From positions 1,178,001 through 1,242,000 of the forward strand of contig CP051143.1 in the NCBI GenBank assembly GCA_001592805.2: a stretch of DNA of 64,000 nt, given 5' to 3'. Position 1 is the stretch's first letter, and each line of letters opens with the position of its first letter. Below, one piece after another: positions 1 through 10,472 of this stretch. The stretch is from Peltaster fructicola (Eukaryota; Ascomycota; Dothideomycetes). A program made the translations under genes and the position numbers. Below the pieces are notes generated by a model. That model worked only from the letters and a program-made list of their open reading frames with translations, ran no database searches and was not told the origin of the DNA.

Positions 1-108
1 GTCTACATCACGCAGACGAAGGTCGATATCACGAACCATATGCTATTTGAGCTCCAAACCGAGGCTGTGAGCAGTAATTACGTTGGTGCGATCAGAGTCA
101 AGCAATAA
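1..108 (+). CDS. 3' end of an unidentified protein (partial)
   Basis: The first 35 codons of the window are open in frame 1 and end at a TAA at 106-108, reading ...HMLFELQTEAVSSNYVGAI and then RVKQ. The composition looks like an ordinary globular C-terminus and not random translation, but the piece is short and I do not recognise the family. The gene would start left of the window and run in the same direction as the mannosyltransferase downstream. It could also be a chance open stretch. Confidence 0.4.
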   Translation, partial: VYITQTKVDITNHMLFELQTEAVSSNYVGAIRVKQ

Positions 109-866
109 CCCTGTATACCACGATCCACTGTACTTTGGAGAGTCTCTTTCAAGATCAAGTGGAACAGCCTTTTGGAGGAAGTCTCTGGCTCGTCCTCTGG
201 TCTCGCGTGAACACTGTCTAGAACAAGCAACCTAAGAGCCTTGCAAGCTACTGACGACGGCGTCTACTGTCAATACGGACGTTATTACGCGTCGCGTGTT
301 GATATAGCATTGGTGTGGTCCTTGTTGCGGAATGCTTCACCAGTCTTTACCGTCCAGATCTCATGTGTAGACCGGTAGCACGTCGTGAGGCTCCTGCAGA
401 CCGTTCATTGCAGCCCTGCAAGCTGCGCGGCGTTGTGTCAGTCGTTCCTCAGGACAATGGTTGCACATGCAAAGAACACGTTACTGCACTAATGAAGTTA
501 GGGGTCGGAAACCGCTAGATGCATGTTCCTCGATAGTGATTGGGTGACAATTTTGGTCCTTGCGTCTCCTACCTCAAGCAGCCCAACAGCTGGGTAGCTG
601 ATACACGTATCCAAAAAGTCAGGGCTAGGAGGCTGAGAAGTCGACATCCTTTCCTATCACTTCTCTTCCTTCACGATTCGAGTCGACGATACTGGACTCG
701 ACGCTCGAAGTCGCATGGCATCGCAGTGAACGTTACTGCTATTTGAACTTCACTTCGTTGCACTCCTTGACATACAACTTACCAAGACTAAATACGAGCC
801 TCCTCGAACGTCTAGCATCTTTTCTACCTTAACAGCGCAGCGATCTATCTGCAGCACTTTGCCACC
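109..866. other. Intergenic region upstream of PMT2
   Basis: No supportable gene is present. Two short ATG-led open stretches (315-518 and 540-746) show no recognisable domain or coding character. The region should hold the 3' UTR of the left-edge gene and the promoter and leader of the mannosyltransferase. The start codon at 867 lies in a good fungal context (CCACCATGG). Confidence 0.5.
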
Positions 867-3261
867 ATGGCAGTCCTTGATGAAGCAACGACAACAGGTG
901 CCGACAGGCAGGGAGATTTGAAGAGGAGAAATGTGACAGGACAGACCAACACCAACGGTTCCTACATACCGGAGGAAGTCGAGTCAAAATTGAACGAGAA
1001 GACGAAGCAGCAGGTATGCGGATCAAGAGCTGAAAAGCAATCCATGAAGTGGTAGAAGCTGACAAGAGGCAGACCAATTCCTTCCTCAAGACGCTTGACG
1101 ATTATGAGTTTATCATCGCACCACTCATCTTCACTGCATTCGCCTTCTTCACGCGCATGTGGAAGATCGGCCTGTCACCCATCGTCACCTGGGATGAAGC
1201 ACAGTAAGCGAATTGCTGGCCGTGACAAGCCTTCATCTCTGACTATCATCACAGCTTTGGCAAGTTCGGATCCCATTACCTCAAGCGCGAGTTCTACTTC
1301 GATGTGCATCCTCCAATGGCCAAGATGTTGGTCGGTCTCTCCGGCTACCTTGCAGGCTACAACGGGTCTTTCGAATTCAAGTCCGGCGAGACATATCCAG
1401 AAGAGCTGAACTACACTTACATGCGAGTCTTCAACTCAGCGTTTGGAGCACTCCTCGTCCCATTGGCATACTACACTGCTCGAGAGCTACACTTCAAGAG
1501 ACCGACAGTCTGGCTGGTCACATTGATGGTCCTGTGCGAGAATAGCTACACCACGATCAGCAGATTCATCTTGCTAGACAGTATGCTGCTCTTCTTCACA
1601 TTCACCACGGTGTTCTGCTGGGCCAAATTTCACAACCAAAGACACGATCCATTTTCACCAGAATGGGGCGTTTGGCTCTTCGCAACTGGTCTCTCCATTG
1701 GCTGTGTCTGCAGCGTCAAGTGGGTTGGTATGTTCGGTACTGCTCTTGTCGGTCTCTACACAATTGAGGATCTTTGGAACAAGTTTGGTGATGTGAAGAT
1801 GCCCAAGGTCGAGCTGGCTGCACATCTAGGCTTCCGCATTATTGGTCTGATCCTCATCCCAGTCGCCGTCTACATGTTCAACTTCTACCTTCACTTCCTC
1901 ATCCTGGAGAACAGCGGTCCTGGCGATGCTCAAATGTCTTCCCTCTTTCAGGCCAATTTGAAGGGCACAGAGGTGGGCAAAGATAGCCCATTGGAGATTG
2001 CCCTTGGCTCAAGGGCTACCTTGAAGAACATGGGCTACGGTGGAGGTCTTCTTCACTCACACGTTCAGACCTACCCAGAGGGCTCACAACAACAGCAGAT
2101 CACATGCTACCACCACAAGGACGCCAACAACGACTGGTTTTTCTATCCAAACCGTGCAGAGCCAGACTTCGACATTGCTGACGAAGCTCTTCGATACCCT
2201 GGCCATGGCGATACCATCCGACTCATACACGCACAGACTGGACGTAACTTGCACTCTCACCAGGTCGCTGCTCCAGTCACGACTGCCGACTACGAAGTGT
2301 CATGCTACGGCAACACCACTGTTGGCGACACCAAGGATCATTGGATCATTGAGGTGGTAAAGGACGCCGCTTCTTCTGATTATTCCAAGATTCGCACATT
2401 GACCACAGCTTTCCGTCTACGACATGCTGACCTAAATTGCTACCTCCGCGCTGGTAATGTCAACCTACCGCAATGGGGATTCAAGCAGATCGAGACCACA
2501 TGTGTCAAGGAGAACAAGCCTCGCGATGTGTTCACGCACTGGAACGTCGAGTCGCATTGGAACGAGAAGCGTACGTCATGTCCGACAACTTTTAGAGCGT
2601 TACTAACTTCATCTCAGTTCCCGCCGGCGACCCAGGCTCATACAAGTCACCATTCTTGTGGGACTTTGTCCACCTCAACGTCGCCATGATGACTTCGAAC
2701 AACGCTCTGGTGCCGGATCCGGATAAGCAAGATGACCTCGCGTCCAAGCCATGGCAGTGGCCTATCCTCCATGTCGGCCTGCGCATGTGCGGCTGGGACG
2801 ACAACATCGTCAAGTATTTCCTGCTCGGTAATCCAGCTGTCTACTGGGGCAGCACGTTCTCCCTCGTCTTCTTCATGGGTATGATTGCTTGGTACGCCAT
2901 TCGCTGGCAGCGAGGATATGACGAACTCACCTGGAAGCAAATCGATCACTTCCACTACTCGGGTATCTATCCTGTCATCGGCTGGTTCTTACACTACCTG
3001 CCTTTTCTCGCCATGGCACGTGTCACCTACGTGCACCACTACTACCCAGCTCTGTACTTCGCAGTCCTCTGCTCTGGCTTCATTCTGGACTGGTACACTC
3101 GCGGTCTGCAATCCAGAGTGCAATGGGGTACATTCGCAGTCCTCTACACTGTTGTGATCTACCTCTTCTGGCTCTTCAGAGCATTCTGCTTCGGCATGGA
3201 GGGCAATCAGCACCAATGGGACCACCTCAAGTGGTTCTCATCATGGCGAATGGTAGATTAG
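867..3261 (+). CDS. PMT2: Dolichyl-phosphate-mannose--protein O-mannosyltransferase, PMT2 family
   Basis: This ER membrane enzyme transfers mannose from dolichyl-phosphate mannose to Ser/Thr of secretory proteins. There are four exons: 867-1013, 1073-1203, 1255-2570 and 2618-3261. All junctions have GT..AG ends and matching phase, and the last intron has a TACTAAC branch site. The product is about 745 aa, normal for the family. The catalytic DE pair (WDEAHFGKFGSH) lies near residues 90-91 in the first luminal loop, a MIR region covers about residues 345-525, and hydrophobic segments flank it. The signatures CGWDDNIVKYFLLGNPAVYW and FHYSGIYPVIGWFLHYLPF point to the PMT2 subfamily, which in yeast works as a heterodimer with PMT1-type enzymes. 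The next gene converges on it from the other strand. Confidence 0.95.
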
Positions 3262-3540
3262 ACTGGCCATGATGGAGCCTACGTGGTCTGGCCACACACA
3301 AGCATTGACAGCGGCGCCATAGCCTTGTATTAGTATGGTTTGCTTCACGTGGACTACATCAGTGGTCGTTGTAATGTATGTACAAAATGCAGCTAATTAC
3401 AAGTGAGAGATGCTACCATAAAGTATACACAAGAAGATAATGAATGGGCCGATAAGCAAGGGTACTTCGTCAAATGTTCATGAATTCCAAGGAGTGATCC
3501 TGCCGTAGAACAGGTGATGGTTTCGGACCGTCTACACCAA

Positions 3541-4488
3541 TCAGTTGCCCTGACGGTACTGGGTCCAGAGAGTCTGAACACGTGAGATCTGGCCTGGAGT
3601 GAAGCCTGTGTAACAGGCATCGGTAGAGTAATCCATGACGTTGTGGATTGGATCGACGCCGGCAACGTTGGTACAGCTGTTCTTGGCTGGGCTATCTGGG
3701 CAGCCATCTGTGCTTGTGGCCTCGACACGAGTATCAGCAATGTAATCACCAGTGCCAGTGCAGCTGTAGCCTTCGAAAGTGTGCAACAGACCCAACCAGT
3801 GCCCAGTTTCGTGCACTGCTGTCATACCAGCGCTATAACCGTAGATGTTTCCACCCGGCATCGTCTCAGCCTGAACGTTGCAGCCATCGGAATAGTAGAC
3901 AGTCGCTGCCGCACCCTTTGGCACCGTGGTTGGCAACGTGCAGGTGCCAAGGATTCCGCCGTCGAGATCGGTGTGGAAGTAAAGATTCAGATCAGCGTAT
4001 TTGCCCTTGCGAAGTGCCTTCTTGCAGGCATCCATATCGCTGCCAGCAGCCACAGCCCAGGCATCGTTGGCAGTGAAGTCCGTGGCTACGAGGTTGAAGG
4101 TGATGCCGAATGGCTTGTACATTGTGTTGAGTGCTGAAAGCTGCTGGTTGACCATTGACTGAGTGATTGACCCTACGGATGCCTGCTTGGTGATCACATG
4201 GAAGTATGTGTTGATCGTGACAGCAGTGGCGCGCTGGCCGACATAGCGAGCATCACGAGCTCCGATCGATGGTCCTGAGAGGTCACGAGTGTGTAGCTGA
4301 CTGAGAGTGCTCTTCAACTCGGCAGTTGCATTACCCTGGGTAACACCGCAGTCGAAATGTCTGAAGGTCTTGCCAGTGCCTGGATCCGTGAAATGAGTCG
4401 TATTTACAGACTGTGCTGGTTGTGCCAGATTGGTTGCGGCCGCGGCCAGGCCAACGAAGGCCAAGGCGACTGCGAGAAAGCTTCGCAT
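3541..4488 (-). CDS. Secreted M43 (pappalysin-like) zinc metalloprotease
   Basis: Single-exon gene for 315 aa. It starts with a signal peptide (MRSFLAVALAFVGLAAAA) followed by a probable propeptide of about 60-70 residues. The extended zinc motif H226-E-x2-H-x2-G-x2-H236 (HETGHWLGLLHTF) and a downstream Met-turn (NVMDYSTD) place it in metzincin family M43. The C-terminal FTPGQISRVQTLWTQYR segment is typical of fungal extracellular metalloproteases of the MEP1 type. Paired cysteines suggest disulphides. It should be secreted and degrade extracellular protein. All catalytic residues are present, so it looks functional. It converges with PMT2. Confidence 0.93.
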   Translation of the reverse strand: MRSFLAVALAFVGLAAAATNLAQPAQSVNTTHFTDPGTGKTFRHFDCGVTQGNATAELKSTLSQLHTRDLSGPSIGARDARYVGQRATAVTINTYFHVITKQASVGSITQSMVNQQLSALNTMYKPFGITFNLVATDFTANDAWAVAAGSDMDACKKALRKGKYADLNLYFHTDLDGGILGTCTLPTTVPKGAAATVYYSDGCNVQAETMPGGNIYGYSAGMTAVHETGHWLGLLHTFEGYSCTGTGDYIADTRVEATSTDGCPDSPAKNSCTNVAGVDPIHNVMDYSTDACYTGFTPGQISRVQTLWTQYRQGN

Positions 4489-4600
4489 GTTGTGTAGTAG
4501 TATTCGTTCTTCGTTGTTGATTGGGTCGGGGTGGTCCGAAGAATGCTGTGCGAGGCAGCAATACGAGGTGGATACCTGGAATGTTGTGTTGATAATGAGT

Positions 4601-4606
4601 TATATA
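4601..4606 (-). promoter_or_regulatory. TATA-like element of the M43 protease gene
   Basis: A TATATA hexamer lies about 115 bp upstream of the protease start at 4488, a distance compatible with a fungal TATA box plus a short leader. The remaining sequence up to 5229 (the promoter and the tail of the next gene) shows no open gene. Confidence 0.35.
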
Positions 4607-5229
4607 CACGAAGAGAAGAAGAAGGAGTACAAGAAGTGAAGAATCTAGATCTCTCTTTTATCCTGACTGTCGCAGTGAATGCCACAATCCCCGGTCGGTA
4701 TGAAATTGAGATTGAACTGGTGAATGGAGAACTCACATGCTCAGTATATATGCTGTGCCTCCTTGCTTCGTTTGTGCATGTTCATGCTCGAGGCCACTCA
4801 TGAGGAATCTGGTTGATGCAACCGTTTGCGGTGGTAACCAACTGACATGTAAACAAACACCAGTGAGGCTCAAACAAAGCCTATACTGTGTTCTAGACGC
4901 GTGGCAGGGCAAGGCCTACCGGGGAAAGGTCCATGATGATGACAGTGGCTTCTAAACATGACAAGGGAGCAAAGGGTCTTGACAAGGACAATGTTGGTTC
5001 TCTCCACTCACACTGAGACACCGAAGCTCGCTCTCGCAGGACGAAAGCAACACTTGACGGTTTGATCGACAATGATAGTAGATAGACAAAGGATGATTGA
5101 AAGGGTACATACACAAGTCATCCAGATTTCGTGCGGCTCTCAAGATGCCCAATGTGAAACATTCGCAAGTACGAGTGCCTTGAACCGTGAAGAAGGGATA
5201 CAGGGACCTCTTCGATACACGGATGAGCT

Positions 5230-6663
5230 TCAAGCGTCGGTTTCACCAGGTCGTGCTGATCGTCCGGTAGTCGTGGCTGCAGTCGGCTGATCTGTGTTCC
5301 AGCTCAAGTAGTTGTGGTCACCTAGTTTTCTGTACAGACGCCACAGTCAGCTCCGCCTATCCGCATCGAAAGAAAGCAGGACTCACCTTGGCCGGATCAA
5401 GTGTGTCGCCAGGAAGAGTGCACCTAGTAGTATGCAGATACCTCCTACAACGACGTAGGCGATGCCCAAAAAGGGATTTCGTCCGCCCATGACGGTGCGA
5501 GTCGAGAGCAGAATGGATTTGGTACCACCATAAAGGGTCACCGGATAATCTGTTCGCTTATGTCAGTAGCCCTCCGCGTTGAAGCACACCATGAGACATA
5601 CAGTCATAAATGTCCATCGTATATGTGCCGACATCCATAGCCGTGGTGTCATTGCGAAGAGCCAGCTTGCTGAACGTTGGCAGACCTGCCGTTCGCATCC
5701 ATACTTGGAAAGCCTCGTCTGTGTTGAGGTTCTTGAAAGGTATATTAGAATCGTAGTAAGGGTACACGGTACGCCAATTTGGTGGAGGAGACACGTCTGA
5801 GGGGGAGTATGATGTGTTGCCGTATAGCTGAGCATCGCTTGACCATGCAGTACCATTCTGGACCATGGTGTAAGTCGTGTTTCCCGAGCTCGAGCCTGGC
5901 GCATTTTGCGCAACTGGCGAGTTGTATGTGTCGTTGAACAAAGAGTTTGCGATCAGTCCGCAAGGATAGTATGGCTTAAAGGTGATCGGATCGTACTTCA
6001 GAGGATCGCAATCGCTGCCGTTGATCGCACTGCCATCGCGAGCTGTGCCTGCGAGCTGTTGCTGATCGAAAGACTTCACGTATCGTCGATGGTTCTGGTA
6101 GAAGTTCGTCAACTGATAGTACAGCAAGACTGGTGCTTCGAGCCTGCTTGGGATCGTGAACTTCAGCCTGCAAACGTTGCTCTGTACGTGCAGGAAGTTG
6201 TTGTGATATGGTACGCTCGTCGTGGTGCGACACCACTGTGGTGCCTGATCCGCTGACAAAGCTGTCTTGAAGTACGAAGTCACGCTGGATGAAGGCACTG
6301 TTGTCCAGTTTCCACCATCCGTAGTACAATTCGCCACCGAGGATGTCTGACATTGCGAATAGTCGATGGTGAGCTCTTGTACTGCTGCGCTGGCATACAA
6401 CAAAGCACCTCCGATGGGCGCAAAGATGACGCCAACCACAAAGAAGAGCGGCAACACAGTCTTAGGTGTAAGAATCGGTTGCCAGGCCTTCAATCGCTGT
6501 TGCCTGAACGCAGTATCTGTTCTCCGTCAGTATCCTGTCCTGCCTTCGTGCTCTTTCCGTGCGTTCAACACATACTTGGTGGTCGTCGACTCTTCTGCTT
6601 CTTGTCCGGCTCGTCATTCTCTCGCACGCTGCTCGAATCTGTGTGTTCCATCGTTTGCGACAT
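5230..6663 (-). CDS. Cdc50/Lem3-family P4-ATPase (flippase) subunit
   Basis: Cdc50 proteins are obligate partners of P4-ATPases that flip phospholipids to the cytosolic leaflet in Golgi, endosome and plasma membrane. Four exons read from the right: 6663-6576, 6516-5602, 5549-5387 and 5329-5230. All use GT..AG and keep phase, giving 421 aa. Hallmarks are RRPPNTAFRQQRLKAWQPIL directly before the first membrane helix (LPLFFVVGVIFAPIGGALLY), a large N-glycosylated ectodomain with cysteines, a second helix (FLGIAYVVVGGICILLGALF), and the tail HLIRPRKLGDHNYLSW. Length and topology match the family. The start at 6663 supplies the usual acidic cytosolic N-terminus. Confidence 0.95.
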
Positions 6664-7230
6664 GGTAGGCGGAAGGAGGTGCGGTTGGCGATCGATCACG
6701 AAGGGTGCATGGGTGATGAGTTGAAGGCGTTCATCGATGTTGGTTACAGTAAGCTTCCTGTAGCCACAGCCATCTATTCTAATTCAGGGCCCTTACGCTA
6801 GACCACATGTACTCTGCCTCAGCCGCGTATCATCAGGGACACGAGCCTCGTCATCAAGAGGATATGACCTGCCATTGGAGATGTCTTCTGTGTTAACAGT
6901 GGGAACGCAAGGACGACTGACGCTCGCACGCATACGTGAGACTGGGATCACAGAGGAGCACGAACGATCGCACTTAATGAGATAATTATCAGTCTATCTA
7001 CGGTGATTAGGAAGATCAAAGCCATCGCATCAGCATCCTTGCTGCAGGTATCTTGCAACTTCGCTCACGCAAATGGTGACCTTGAAGCGGAGTATTGGAG
7101 GAAAGCCATAGTAACGCCATGCTCCTCGAGTGACATTGATCAGATTGTCTCGAGGGCTCAGTGCAAATGCATATTCGTGAAAGATCGTAATTCGTGGGTA
7201 CATTCTTGTGCCGAAGTGGGAGAGACTCAT
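6664..7230. other. Intergenic, Cdc50 promoter and downstream region of the SWIRM gene
   Basis: No gene recognised. An open frame on the plus strand (7003-7701) mostly mirrors the SWIRM gene and is judged a shadow. The stretch should contain the Cdc50 promoter and the SWIRM gene terminator. I saw no repeats or clear motifs. Confidence 0.5.
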
Positions 7231-8448
7231 CTATTTGAGCCATTGCTTGAAGTTGGATTCGTCGAACCAGCCGACCTTCTCATAAGCCTCGTAGAGCTGA
7301 CTCGTCTTGTTGACATCGATATTGCATGCTTGCTGTGCAGCAGTCTTGGTGAAGTTCTTGCGTTCGCGGATAGACTTCAGACGAGCTTCGAAGATGCGTC
7401 TCTTGTTTGCCAAGTACTGGTTGGCTGGCAGCTTGAGCTCCTGGGCGATCTCAACTTCCTGAGGATGCAGATGTCTGATCTCAGGATCGGTGCGGAGATC
7501 GTTAGGTACGCCCTTCCAGTGCACGCGCAGTCGGTTGCTCATCGAGTCGAGAGTCTGCGTCGGAGGCGAATAGTCCGCAATCTCCAGCCAGTTGTCAACG
7601 ACGACAAGCTTGGAAGGCGGTGCTCGCTTTCGAGCTTGTGGCTCAGCCGATGCCGTTTGTCGCTCTCGCTTTGGTGTCTTGATAGTCTTTGCCACTGGTG
7701 AGGCAACCGTGGAAACGCGTGGAACCTTTGGCTTTGCCGGCACAGACTTTGTCTTAGTCTGCTCTCTCGGCTTGGTGACCTTGAACGGACGTTGTGCCGC
7801 GTTTGCATGCTTGTTGGGATGAGTCACCGGCGTTGTACGTTCAGCTGCTGGTCGCCATCCAGGTATCTGTTGGAGCTCCTTCAGACGGTTCAACCGGTAT
7901 CTGCGGAAGAACTCTCGGTCGGCACTCTGAAATTGTGGAAATATGTTGTAGATGCTGACGAACGATGGCTTTGACAGTGTCGGCTTGGCTAATATGGGTT
8001 TGGAAAGCACTGGTGAGTCTTGTCTGCCAGCAGGACTGAGACTATCGGTTCTGTCTTCCACAGGCGACTGGCTTGTTGGGAAGAGTGGCGTTTGGCTCTC
8101 TGCATGTGGATCTGAGAAGAGCTGACGATCAGTGATCGGTGGGAGTGGAGTGTGTGCAACGGCATCGTCCGGTGAATGCAGCGGTGGCAACTTGTCTGAG
8201 TCTGACCACCCTTGCACTGGTGAGGCTGGTGGTGAATGTAATGCTGGTATGCCTGTCACCTGCTCCTTCAATTGCATGCTCTTGACCTTCTCGGTGACCA
8301 TGTTGTGTGAGAAATCGTGTTCGACGTCGGTTGGAGGTGTCGGCCAGGAAGAATAGTTGTCTACTTGTGAGAAGGCTTGCTTCCTGTGGTCTGGTTGCGA
8401 TTGTGTGAAGTTGGCCATTTGTGATTTTGGAGCAATTGAGTGCGCCAC
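7231..8448 (-). CDS. SWIRM-domain protein (Fun19/Laf-like)
   Basis: Single exon, 405 aa. The first two thirds are low-complexity, rich in Pro, Ser, Lys and Gln, with short basic patches (KTIKTPKRERQT) that could be nuclear signals. The last 100 or so residues form a SWIRM domain, a helical DNA- and nucleosome-binding module: LRTDPEIRHLHPQEVEIAQ, then LPANQYLANKRRIFEARL, ending in YEAYEKVGWFDESNFKQWL. The architecture resembles yeast Fun19 and S. pombe Laf1/Laf2, the latter known from histone deacetylase complexes. A chromatin role is inferred from the domain alone. Confidence 0.85.
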   Translation of the reverse strand: MAHSIAPKSQMANFTQSQPDHRKQAFSQVDNYSSWPTPPTDVEHDFSHNMVTEKVKSMQLKEQVTGIPALHSPPASPVQGWSDSDKLPPLHSPDDAVAHTPLPPITDRQLFSDPHAESQTPLFPTSQSPVEDRTDSLSPAGRQDSPVLSKPILAKPTLSKPSFVSIYNIFPQFQSADREFFRRYRLNRLKELQQIPGWRPAAERTTPVTHPNKHANAAQRPFKVTKPREQTKTKSVPAKPKVPRVSTVASPVAKTIKTPKRERQTASAEPQARKRAPPSKLVVVDNWLEIADYSPPTQTLDSMSNRLRVHWKGVPNDLRTDPEIRHLHPQEVEIAQELKLPANQYLANKRRIFEARLKSIRERKNFTKTAAQQACNIDVNKTSQLYEAYEKVGWFDESNFKQWLK

Positions 8449-10472
8449 AGATGCGATTGATTGTGGAATGTGAAGTAGAGGTGACTTTGTGTAGTGTCGA
8501 AGAGTAGATGGTGCTTATATGCGACGCCCGATGACTGTGTTGCTGTTGCGCGGCGTAAGGCAGCGACTAAGTCCGCGACGCCGATTGACGTTGCGTTGTC
8601 AGCGCGTTGGGTTGTCCCGAAGTGTTAGGTAAATGCGAAAAGGCACGGAAAAGATTCCAAAGGGCACTGGAGGGATGTCTTTATAGATGCCGCAAAGGAC
8701 CGGTGTGAATGATTGGGGCCAATCGACTTGTGACTGTTTGTGAGAAGGGAGTTCAATGGATGGTTCTGTGCGTGGGCGAGACAAACGAGCAGCAGGCTGC
8801 AACGTGATGACTCCTCTGTGCGCGCGCAATGGGAAAGGCTGATGACACTTGAGGGTGAGTGCGAATGAGAGAGAGAGAAAGAGATCAGTCAGAAAGAATC
8901 AGGCTGCGACATTACTCTCGCTCTGCGTGTCAGTGATCGGTCAGATGAGCAGTATCAGGCGCTGACAATTGCGTGTGGCAGTTTGCCATCGAAGAAAGCG
9001 GTAGAAGCATAGTACGAAAGGTAAGACAGTAGCTCATTGGCTCGAGATGTGTGTCAGCCGCGTCTCAAAGGCGGCGCAAGCCTTTCCAGTAGGTCTCTCT
9101 CCCTGTGCCTGGGTCCTGAGTGGGAGAAGGATGGTGGCCGGCCGCATCTTTGCGAGCTGTCGTTCGCAAAAGTGGTGTGACTCATTGAGGCATGAGTGCA
9201 TGATTCAAGTTCGCTCGGCTTAATCTTGGGCCTTGGCGAGCTGCCTTTGCCACTTTCGGATCGCCTACCTGCGAGCTGCGCCTCTCCGTCCCCTCCGTCG
9301 GTCGACACCAATGCCCGTGAGCAGTCAATGCCATCATTAAGAGGAGCTACTGATTGTTAATCCATTGGCGACCGACTTGCTAGCACATTCTCTCGCCGCC
9401 GTACAGCACGTATTGCCCAGGAGAGTACGATCGAAGATCCGAGCAGCGCGTGAGAGTGGTGGCGATCACACCCTCTCGTGCCACACGATCAGACAGCTTT
9501 GCCTACTTGCAGATCTATTTACGAGGGCCTCACTTTTGTCTAGAGGATGGCATGCATGCATGTATGCCTGTGGCCGCGTTGCCAATGACAGCTAGTCAAG
9601 GAAACCCTGGAGCATTCATAGCCAATACGACATTGAGGCACGCCGCTTGTCTGACAGGATCGAGCTACAATGGCTGAGTCCTCGATTCACCAACTTGTGC
9701 AGCCAGTCCAGACGGACTGGGCCCAGCATATTGAGCACCAGGAATCTAGGCGAGCATCCTTGTTCTCGATGAATCAGATTGGCATGTGAGTTGGTCGTCA
9801 GGCACACCTCCCTCGTTTCATGTACCTAGCGACCATTGGAGCTTCAATGGGTCTCAAGACATGTGCGGCTGAGCTCCTGCAGCTGCATGAATGTACGCCC
9901 CAGGTCGAAATGTACCTATGCCAATGCCATCCCACCATATCTCCTTGCTTGCCATCTGTACCAATGCCTTATGTCTGGTTGTGCTAGCTGTGAAGGTCAA
10001 GTCGTACTGGAGGACTCGATACACATGTTTAGTGTCCACATGAAGAGAGCGGGATATCTTAGTCTGATTTACCATGCATGAATATGCCTCATGATCAGCT
10101 CCTTATCTCTTCATCTCATCGCTGTTCGCCTGACGCCGTCATGTGTGAGCCATGACCTGACATCTGCCTCTCTTCTCGCACAAAACTGCGAACGTAAGTT
10201 TAGCTGTCACATATGGTCATGCTCGAGACATCATGGTCGTGGACATCACCCACGCAGTATCGAGTACTGTCAGAGGCGCCATAGCGTTAGTACTCCTGAA
10301 GTGATTTTGGCCAACAGCTCGGCCCTCGTGTTGATCTTCATTGAGAGCACTCTTCGTCTGTTCAAGATGCAACCACAAAAGCTTTGCAGTGTCGTATGAT
10401 CCGTTAAGCCTCATCTGCACATACATTGGGAAGGAACAGCGATCCAATAGCTGGTCACGACCTCTCTCGCCC
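8449..10472. other. Gene-poor interval of about 2 kb
   Basis: No coding region can be supported. Open stretches here are under about 100 codons, overlap each other on both strands and show no domains. A short purine-rich run (gagagagagagaaagagat, near 8866-8884) lies upstream of the SWIRM gene and probably belongs to its promoter. No tRNA boxes, repeats or transposon remains were seen. Confidence 0.5.
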